A stretch of 64,000 bases of DNA from UBA4735 sp035935465 (GTDB lineage: Bacteria; Chloroflexota; Limnocylindria; P2-11E), in assembly GCA_035935465.1 (NCBI GenBank), contig DASYXA010000062.1:1-64000 (forward strand), given 5' to 3'. This document shows positions 58,976 to 64,000 of this stretch, one piece after another. The translations under genes were made by a program, and so were the position numbers. Below the pieces are notes generated by a model. The model did not search any database, was not told the DNA's origin, and saw nothing but the letters and a program-made list of their open reading frames with translations. How positions within the stretch are numbered: the first letter of the stretch is position 1; every line of letters begins with the position of its first letter.

Positions 58976-59003
58976 TTGACACCGCAACCCTCCTTCGTAT
59001 CGT
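58976..59003 (+). promoter_or_regulatory. Candidate sigma-70 promoter TTGACA-N16-TATCGT
   Basis: Consensus -35 TTGACA (58976-58981), 16-bp spacer, TATCGT (58998-59003); 86 bp upstream of the TTG at 59090. It is the best -35 in the window. The interval 58872-59089 holds no other gene that I can support. Confidence 0.6.
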
Positions 59004-59089
59004 CCGTTCCTGTACGCGAACGGCGACAGCAGGCCGTGGGCTGTACCGGTGAGCGCACAGCGCTCGCTCGCTCGTCGAGGAGAGGGAAG

Positions 59090-59395
59090 TTGGACGCGGT
59101 CGATCGGCTCGGCACCGCGCTCGTCGCGGTCGAGTGGGAAGACATCACCGCGTACACGCGCACGGTCATCCCCGAGGACTTCGAGCCCTACCGGCTCCGC
59201 AAGCTCACCTGCGGGCTGCTCTGGAAGGAGACCGACGACTACATCGTCGTCGTCGGCGACTACGACCTCACGAACGCCGGCAAGGACTACCGCCACAACG
59301 ACTTCCACATCATCCCGCGCGGCGTGATCCGCCAGCTCACCGTGCTGCGTGACCCGTCCGAGCTCGTCTCCCTGGAGGTCGCCTCCGCGGGGTAG
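59090..59395 (+). CDS. Hypothetical protein, 101 aa
   Basis: TTG-started gene with GGAGAGGGA upstream. The sequence is polar to mixed (EDFEPYRLRKLTCGLLWKE, YIVVVGDYDLTNAGKDYRHNDFHIIPRG) and looks like a small beta-rich globular domain. No family recognised and no membrane segment. A TTGACA promoter lies 86 bp upstream, and it sits among stress-type small genes. Confidence 0.6.
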   Translation: MDAVDRLGTALVAVEWEDITAYTRTVIPEDFEPYRLRKLTCGLLWKETDDYIVVVGDYDLTNAGKDYRHNDFHIIPRGVIRQLTVLRDPSELVSLEVASAG

Positions 59396-59467
59396 CCGAC
59401 GCGCGCGACCCCGCGCGTCCGGCAGCCTCCGCCGTTCGTAGCGGTATCGGGAAACCTGAACGCGCCG

Positions 59468-59480
59468 CGGTGGGTATGGA
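59468..59480 (+). promoter_or_regulatory. Conserved promoter-like motif GTGGGTATGGAAC, copy 2
   Basis: Identical to 58450-58462, here 52 bp upstream of the zinc-ribbon gene. GGAAAC about 20 bp upstream could be part of a -35 but is not shared by copy 1. Confidence 0.5.
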
Positions 59481-59532
59481 ACAACGGACGCCTGTTCGTC
59501 GTTCCCTCAGACGAGATCTGGAGGCCACGTCG

Positions 59533-59781
59533 ATGCTGAGAGCCGAGCTGTACTGCTACTTCTGCGGCCATGGCTCCGGTGAGGTGCTCGTCGCGACCCG
59601 TTCGCGGCGCCCGACCCCGGAGCAGCTCCGCGCCGCATACGCCCATGTCACCGGCGATCGCGCGCCGGTGTGGGATCAGGGCGAGCAGCCGCTCTGCCCT
59701 CGCTGCGGCGGTCAGCTGTTCCTCGAGAAATACGAGCACCAGGTCGTGCGCCGGCGCGCCGCGTTGAAGCAGGCGAGCTGA
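59533..59781 (+). CDS. Small zinc-ribbon protein, 82 aa
   Basis: Two CxxC knuckles, CYFCGHG (about residues 8-14) and CPRCGG (about 55-60), should hold one zinc. Between them lies a helical segment. The family is unknown; zinc-ribbon proteins of this size often act in nucleic-acid contact or protein binding. GGAGG lies about 11 nt upstream of ATG 59533. It shares a 13-base upstream motif with the KGG-repeat gene. Confidence 0.65.
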   Translation: MLRAELYCYFCGHGSGEVLVATRSRRPTPEQLRAAYAHVTGDRAPVWDQGEQPLCPRCGGQLFLEKYEHQVVRRRAALKQAS

Positions 59782-59821
59782 CCCGCCGACCCGGCATCAA
59801 GCCGCGGCCGTTCGGTCCTTC

Positions 59822-60334
59822 GTGGACCGGACGGCCGCGTTGCTGTTGGGCCTGATCGCGGGCTGGCGGGTCGGCCGGCGGATGCGGCTGCGCTTCCGGC
59901 GCGTCGATCCGCTGAGCGCACGGCAGCGGGACATCGTGACCGCCGTCGCGGAGGGGCTCACGAACAAGGAGATCGCGCGGCGCGTCGGCGCGTCCGAGAG
60001 CACCGTGAAGCGGCGGATCGAGCGGCTGCGGGAGCGTACCGGCGCCGCCAACAAGGCGGCGCTCGTCGCGCTCCTGGCTCAGGCCGGCGGGCCGGCGAGC
60101 CCCAGCCGGTCGGCGATCCCGCTGAGCGCGGCGACGACCTCGGCGGTGAGCTCGTCGAACGGCACGCCGAGATCCAGGGCGCCGGCGAGCATCATCTCGC
60201 GGCTCACCGCGCGCGCGAACGCCTTGTCCTTCATCTTCTTGCGCACCGACGGCGGCTCGACCTCGGCCACGCGCTTCGACGGCCGCACCAGCGCGACCGC
60301 GGTCACGAAGCCGCAGAGCTCGTCCACCGCGTAG
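59822..60334 (+). CDS. LuxR/NarL-type HTH protein with C-terminal tail antisense to the HD gene
   Basis: The first 90 residues contain a hydrophobic start (TAALLLGLIAGW, possible membrane anchor) and a LuxR-type helix-turn-helix (LSARQRDIVTAVAEGLTNKEIARRVGASESTVKRRIERLR in part, about residues 31-70). The remaining 80 residues are Ser/Ala/Thr-rich and are the complement of the HD hydrolase gene's coding strand (60079-60334), so they may be a read-through tail rather than a selected domain. GTG start. Regulator role is inferred from the HTH. Confidence 0.65.
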   Translation: MDRTAALLLGLIAGWRVGRRMRLRFRRVDPLSARQRDIVTAVAEGLTNKEIARRVGASESTVKRRIERLRERTGAANKAALVALLAQAGGPASPSRSAIPLSAATTSAVSSSNGTPRSRAPASIISRLTARANALSFIFLRTDGGSTSATRFDGRTSATAVTKPQSSSTA

Positions 60335-60639
60335 AGGGTCTTCTCCATCGGCGTGACCCGCGGCACCCCGGTGTGGTCGCCGTGGCTCTGGATCGCGTGG
60401 ACGATCGTCCCGGGGACGCCGGCCTGTTCGAGGATGGGCTTGCCGTTCTGCGGGTGCCCGTCCGGGTCGCGCTCGTAGTCGAAGTCGTGGAGCAGGCCGG
60501 TGATGGCCCACTCCTCGTCATCGCCGTCGAAGCGCACCGCGAAGCGCCGCATCGCGGCCTCGACGGCGAGCCCGTGCTTGCGCAGGCTGTCGCCCGTGGT
60601 GTGCAGGCAGAGCAGCGCGTACGCGGCGTCGCGGTCCAC
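60079..60639 (-). CDS. HD-domain hydrolase
   Basis: A 186-residue HD phosphohydrolase-fold protein. The HD doublet is in GLLHDFDYERDPDGHP (about residues 48-63), with a further His in IVHAIQSHGDH (about 79-89) and Asp in LYAVDELCGF. It resembles the small HDIG family proteins that act on nucleotides; substrate unknown. Its 3' half overlaps the convergent HTH gene by 256 bp. Confidence 0.82.
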   Translation of the reverse strand: MDRDAAYALLCLHTTGDSLRKHGLAVEAAMRRFAVRFDGDDEEWAITGLLHDFDYERDPDGHPQNGKPILEQAGVPGTIVHAIQSHGDHTGVPRVTPMEKTLYAVDELCGFVTAVALVRPSKRVAEVEPPSVRKKMKDKAFARAVSREMMLAGALDLGVPFDELTAEVVAALSGIADRLGLAGPPA

Positions 60640-60649
60640 GCGGGCACCC

Positions 60650-60655
60650 TATCAT
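60650..60655 (+). promoter_or_regulatory. Candidate -10 (TATCAT) for the IscA-type gene
   Basis: Ends 6 nt before GTG 60662, leaderless spacing, in the divergent gap with the HD gene. Confidence 0.45.
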
Positions 60656-60661
60656 CGAGCG

Positions 60662-60979
60662 GTGATCGAGCTCACGCCCCTGGCCGCCGAGAAGCTCGGC
60701 GGGCTCATGTCCGCGAACCCGTCGCAGCGCGTGTTGCGGGTGTACGTCGCCGGGCAGGGCTGCTGCGGCTTCCAGTACGGACTCGCGCTCGATGACGCCT
60801 CTCTCCCTGACGACGCGGTCGTCGAGCGCGGCGGCATCGCCCTCGCGGTCGACCCGGACAGCCTCCCCTACGTCGAAGGCGCGACGATCGACTTCGTCGA
60901 TGCGCTCGTCGGCGGCGGCTTCACCGTCCGCAACCCGAAGCTCGACACCAGCGGCGGCTGCGCCTGCGGGAAGCGCTAG
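60662..60979 (+). CDS. IscA/ErpA-type (HesB) iron-sulfur cluster carrier
   Basis: A 105-residue A-type carrier. N-terminal IELTPLAAEKLGGLM, first Cys region in VAGQGCCGFQYGLALDD (Cys about 35-36) and the C-terminal pair in TSGGCACGKR. This gives the three conserved Cys of the family with one doubled. It should pass Fe-S clusters to apoproteins. GTG start 60662; the longer frame to 60500 is antisense to the HD gene. 60980-61109 holds a short hydrophobic reading frame without a usable start. Confidence 0.88.
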   Translation: MIELTPLAAEKLGGLMSANPSQRVLRVYVAGQGCCGFQYGLALDDASLPDDAVVERGGIALAVDPDSLPYVEGATIDFVDALVGGGFTVRNPKLDTSGGCACGKR

Positions 60980-61109
60980 CGGCCGACTAGACCGATCACC
61001 GGCTGCGGCTGTCTCCTCGTCGTCGCGGCGCTCGTCGCGCTGCTCGCGATCTTCATCTTCGGGTCGACCGATCCCGGCGAGCCGATCGCCCAGATCGTGG
61101 TCGCCGCCC

Positions 61110-62495
61110 TCAGCGGGGCCTGGGCTCGCTCCCTGACGTCGCGCGCTCGTACGCCCGCGCGACCCTGAGGAGCCGCGCCTCCGCCCACGGTCGCGCGATC
61201 AGCTGCAGCCCGATCGGCAGGCCAGCGTCATCGGCTCCGCAGGGGATCGAGATCGCCGGCACGCCGGTGAGGTTGAACGGCGACGTGTAGGCGGTGAGCG
61301 TGGCCGCCGCCGCGACGGCGTCCTGCCCGTCGCGCAATGGCGCCGTGATCGGTGTCGTCGGCAGCAGGATCGCGTCCCACCTCGCGAGCGCGTCGGCGTA
61401 CGCGCGCCGCAGCTCGTCGCGCGTGCGGCGCGCCGACGCGTACTCCGCGCCGGTCCGCGTGAGCCCGAGGTCGATGCGGCGCGCGACGTCGTCCCCGTAC
61501 TCCGCGCGGTGCGCCGCGATCCGCTCGCGGTGATACGCGCCGGCCTCGGTTCCGATGATCACCGTCTGCGTGGCCCGAAGCTCGTCGGCGCGCGGCAGCT
61601 CCACGTCCTCGACGCGCGCGCCTTCGCGCGCGAGCACCTCGGCGGCGGCGCGCACGGCGGCCGCGACGTCCGGCGAGGGCTGCTCGGTCCGGTCCAGCCG
61701 GTCGAAGAACCGGCCGCGCACGACGCCGATCGCGAGCCCGCGGACGCCGGCCTCGATCTCGGCGAGGTAGTCGGCGACCGGCACATCCGCGCAGACCGGA
61801 TCGTCGGGGTCGTGGCCGGCGATGACCCGGAGCAGGAGCGCCGCGTCGCGCACGGTGCGGGTCATCGGGCCCGCGTGGTCGAGCGACCACGCGAGCGGGA
61901 TCGCGCCGCGCAGGCTCACCCGGCCGTACGTCGGCTTCAGCCCCACGATCCCGCAGAGCGCCGCGGGGATGCGGATCGAGCCGCCGGTATCGCTGCCGAC
62001 CGCCCCGAAGCACATGCCGGCGACGAGCGCCGCGCCGTTGCCGCCGCTCGACCCGCCCGGGATCCGGTCGGTCGCCCAGGGATTGCGGGTCGGCCCGAAG
62101 TGCGGGTTGTTCGTCGTGACGCCGAACGCCCACTCGTGCAGGTTGGTCTTCCCGACGTTCACGCCGCCCGCCGCGAACAGCCGGCGCGCGACCTCGCTGT
62201 CGTCGCCCGGGACGTTCGTCGCGAACAGCCTCGAGCCGGCGGTCGTCGGCACGCCGGCGACGTCGAACAGATCCTTGAGCGCGATCGGCGCGCCCGCAAG
62301 CGGCCCGCCCGTCCCGGCCGTGCCGGCGCGCCGGCGCGCGTCCTCGGGCGTCACCGTGATGAACGCGTTCAGCGCGGGCTCGCGCTGCGCGATGCGGGCG
62401 AGCGCGGCCTCGGTCAGCTCCGCCGAGCTCACCGCGCGCGAGCGCAGCGCCGCGATCGCGTCTTCGAGCGAGCCGTCCAGGAGGCCCTCGTCCAC
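61110..62495 (-). CDS. Amidase signature family enzyme
   Basis: A 461-residue amidase with the Ser-cisSer-Lys triad: Lys in APIALKDLFDVAG (about residue 72), cis-Ser in PGGSSGGNGAALVAG (about 147) and nucleophile Ser in GSDTGGSIRIPA (about 171). GatA proteins share the fold, but no gatB/gatC is adjacent, so it is more likely a general amidase. I chose GTG 62495 because the conserved N-terminal helix begins there; GTG 62537 is possible. The open frame to 63257 is antisense to the neighbouring F420-type gene and is not used. Confidence 0.88.
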   Translation of the reverse strand: MDEGLLDGSLEDAIAALRSRAVSSAELTEAALARIAQREPALNAFITVTPEDARRRAGTAGTGGPLAGAPIALKDLFDVAGVPTTAGSRLFATNVPGDDSEVARRLFAAGGVNVGKTNLHEWAFGVTTNNPHFGPTRNPWATDRIPGGSSGGNGAALVAGMCFGAVGSDTGGSIRIPAALCGIVGLKPTYGRVSLRGAIPLAWSLDHAGPMTRTVRDAALLLRVIAGHDPDDPVCADVPVADYLAEIEAGVRGLAIGVVRGRFFDRLDRTEQPSPDVAAAVRAAAEVLAREGARVEDVELPRADELRATQTVIIGTEAGAYHRERIAAHRAEYGDDVARRIDLGLTRTGAEYASARRTRDELRRAYADALARWDAILLPTTPITAPLRDGQDAVAAAATLTAYTSPFNLTGVPAISIPCGADDAGLPIGLQLIARPWAEARLLRVARAYERATSGSEPRPR

Positions 62496-62566
62496 GAGGC
62501 CGAACGATAGGGTGGCGAACGGGGCGCCCGTGGACACCCCGTCCGCCCCGCGTGGAGGAGGAAGTG

Positions 62567-62594
62567 TTGACCTGGCTGTGTTGAGCGATACGTC
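62567..62594 (+). promoter_or_regulatory. Possible promoter TTGACC-N16-TACGTC for the F420-type gene
   Basis: Good -35 match and moderate -10; start codon lies about 64 bp downstream. The -10 alternative GATACG is equally plausible. Confidence 0.35.
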
Positions 62595-62657
62595 CGGACG
62601 GCCCGGGCGGATGCCGGCGCGGCGGAATCTTCGGGTCGCCGCCCGCGTTCCTGGGCT

Positions 62658-63071
62658 GTGGCGTTCAACGACGACCTCATCGCGCACTTCCGGAAGAACG
62701 ACGGTGTCATCCGCGAGGGGCCGTTCACGGGCCGCGACGTCCTGCTGCTCACGACGACGGGCAGCAAGACCGGCCGGCCGCGGACGCATCCGCTCGTCTA
62801 CACGCGCGACGGCGACCGTTACCTGATCATCGCGTCCAAGGGTGGCGCGCCCACCCATCCATCCTGGTACCGCAACCTCCGCGCGCATCCGGAGGTCACC
62901 GTCGAGGTCGGATCCGAGACGTTCCGCGCGACGGCGATCCCGATCGCGAACGGCCCGGAGCGCCGCCGGCTCTACGACCAGCACGCGGCCATCAACCCCG
63001 GCTTCAAGGACTACGAGAAGAAGACCGACCGCGTGATCCCGGCGATCCTCCTGGAGCGGCTCCCGGTCTAA
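62658..63071 (+). CDS. Deazaflavin (F420)-dependent nitroreductase family protein
   Basis: A 137-residue split-barrel protein of the Ddn/DUF385 family. Signature LLLTTTGSKTGRPRTHPLVY (about residues 29-48; in part) and ASKGGAPTHPSWYRNLRAHPEV (in part) are typical of F420-binding members. It implies the host makes F420, though no F420 synthesis genes are in the window. Natural substrate unknown. GTG start; its stop overlaps the convergent M23 gene by 4 bp. Confidence 0.9.
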   Translation: MAFNDDLIAHFRKNDGVIREGPFTGRDVLLLTTTGSKTGRPRTHPLVYTRDGDRYLIIASKGGAPTHPSWYRNLRAHPEVTVEVGSETFRATAIPIANGPERRRLYDQHAAINPGFKDYEKKTDRVIPAILLERLPV

Positions 63072-64000
63072 CGGGTCAGCGGGTCGACCACGCGCGTTCC
63101 GACCTTCGCCTCCCAGTGCACGTGCGGCCCGGTGGTCACGCCGGTGAGCCCCACGAGCGCGACGGCCTGCCCGCGCACGACGCGGTCGCCGGTGCGCACG
63201 AGCGCCGCGGAGGTGTGGTAGTCGCAGGTCTCGATCCCGCTCGGGTGACCGACGCACACCCGCCGTCCGCCGACGGCGACCCAGCCCACGGCCGTGACGA
63301 CGCCGTCATCGGACGCGACGAGGATCGAGCCGAGCGGCGCGGCGATGTCGATCCCGGTGTGTGATGGCGTGATGAGCTGGGTGATCGCCCCCACCGCCGG
63401 CCGCAGGTAGCGCAGGCCGGTCGGCGGGAATGCCGCGCCCGCCGGGATGGGTGTCGCCTTCGCCGAACCGCCGGTGCCGCAGCGGAAGAGCTCGAGCCGC
63501 GTCGACCGCAGCGCGGTCCGGCTGTCGCCGGCGAAGTAGCGGCCATCGGGGCTGAAGCCGCGCGCGCCGATGAGGTTCGGCAGCGTCGCGGTCGGACTCG
63601 GGGTACCCGCGCCGAACGCCGCGAACGGGTCGAACGTGATGTCGGCGCTGACGGTCGGCGTCACGGCGCCGAGGAGCACCGACCGCCCATCGGGCGTCCA
63701 CTGGTGCACCGGGCCGGCGGATCGCGACAGCGGCGCGCTGCGCACGGTGTCCCCCTCCCGGATCTCGATCCGGTCGGGATAGCGCACCAGGAGCGCCTGG
63801 CCGGTCGGCGCCCACTCGGTGTACGTCGCGTCCGGCAGGTCGAGCTCCGTGACCGTACCGGTGCGCGTCACGCCGGCGTAGCGGCGGACCGTGCCGTCGA
63901 GCGAGTAGCGCGTGATGAGGAACCGCTCCGCGTCGGCGCTGAAGCTCGCGTCGTCGGCCGGATACGTCGGGACGACACCGGCGGGCAGCCGCGAGAGCGT
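63068..64000 (-). CDS. M23 peptidase with N-terminal beta-propeller repeats, 5' end beyond window
   Basis: The visible part is 310 codons and stays open to the right edge. Several PD40/TolB-like propeller strands (DASFSADAERFLI, WAPTGQALLVRYP, WTPDGRSVLLG, FSPDGRYFAGD) precede a C-terminal M23 domain with HTGIDIAAP, CDYH and HVHWEAK. The propeller-peptidase fusion is unusual. GTG 63871 is an internal alternative only; sequence to its right is clearly coding. Its C-terminal domain resembles the LysM-M23 protein at 46041-47144 (GLTGVTTGPHVHWE in both). Confidence 0.85.
   Translation of the reverse strand, partial: TLSRLPAGVVPTYPADDASFSADAERFLITRYSLDGTVRRYAGVTRTGTVTELDLPDATYTEWAPTGQALLVRYPDRIEIREGDTVRSAPLSRSAGPVHQWTPDGRSVLLGAVTPTVSADITFDPFAAFGAGTPSPTATLPNLIGARGFSPDGRYFAGDSRTALRSTRLELFRCGTGGSAKATPIPAGAAFPPTGLRYLRPAVGAITQLITPSHTGIDIAAPLGSILVASDDGVVTAVGWVAVGGRRVCVGHPSGIETCDYHTSAALVRTGDRVVRGQAVALVGLTGVTTGPHVHWEAKVGTRVVDPLTR

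Noticed and set aside
60994..61167. Short hydrophobic reading frame (TGCGCLLVVAALVALLAIF) after the IscA-type gene
   Set aside because: Looks like a membrane segment, but the frame has no ATG/GTG/TTG/CTG at its beginning (ATC only) and its end overlaps the amidase gene.
62496..63257. N-terminal extension of the amidase frame
   Set aside because: Antisense to the F420-type gene; the amidase fold starts near 62495-62537.

Overview
The window is about 70% GC, gene-dense, and reads as bacterial chromosome. The combination of features suggests a member of the Chloroflexota, possibly a soil or freshwater lineage of the Limnocylindria/Ellin6529 type. These features are very high GC, TrmFO, FSA-type transaldolase, an F420-type nitroreductase-fold protein, LigD/Ku repair, a KGG-repeat stress protein, and many GTG/TTG starts with four-base overlaps. 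The phylum is an inference from gene content; there is no rRNA in the window to settle it.

Layout. 1-5751: leucyl aminopeptidase (cut by the left edge), trmFO and a UvrD-type helicase fused to a RecB-type nuclease. 5769-8561: an MFS transporter divergent from rmuC, with a LexA-like box between them. 8590-14089: an overlapping operon of M20 amidohydrolase, N-acyl-D-amino-acid deacylase, a DUF1611 protein, an enolase-superfamily epimerase and a DUF1461 membrane protein. The first four fit recycling of D-glutamate or other D-amino acids. 14100-19196: a CpaE-like ATPase, murI, ychF, a PfkB kinase, a cytosolic beta-lactamase-fold hydrolase and an FtsB-like protein.

19256-22749 is the accessory spot. 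It begins with initiator tRNA-Met. Two tandem HNH endonuclease cassettes follow, each beginning with a copy of the tRNA 3' end and its terminator. The second HNH gene is split by an IS21-family element with a 5-bp target duplication and ends inside a second CAT-anticodon tRNA. tilS and ftsH follow directly. A second insertion sequence (about 26368-27735) lies upstream of holA.

28861-31193 (minus): transaldolase and CTP synthase. 31296-38394: a double-strand-break repair block with a small ATP-dependent ligase, Ku and a divergent three-domain LigD, plus DUF1232 and DUF885 proteins and a small hydrolase. 38479-40686: a membrane protein with a two-component system. 40683-46041 (minus): aldehyde dehydrogenase, tRNA-Ala(CGC), rsfS-nadD-obg, a Cys-containing protein of unknown function and a LysM-M23 peptidase. 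47365-55257: a complex I operon in the order nuoA-C-H-J-K-L-M-N, lacking B, D and I. 55254-64000: small membrane proteins, an M24 peptidase, a sortase-like protein with Ser in place of the catalytic Cys, an RlpA-like protein, stress-type small proteins, an HD hydrolase, an IscA-type carrier, an amidase, an F420-type protein and a second M23 peptidase cut by the right edge.

Two window-wide patterns matter for reading the genes. Many transcription-unit heads have a TANNNT hexamer 6-9 nt before the start codon and no Shine-Dalgarno, so leaderless mRNAs are likely. Genes inside operons overlap by NTGA, and all four versions (ATGA, GTGA, TTGA, CTGA) occur, which implies occasional CTG starts.
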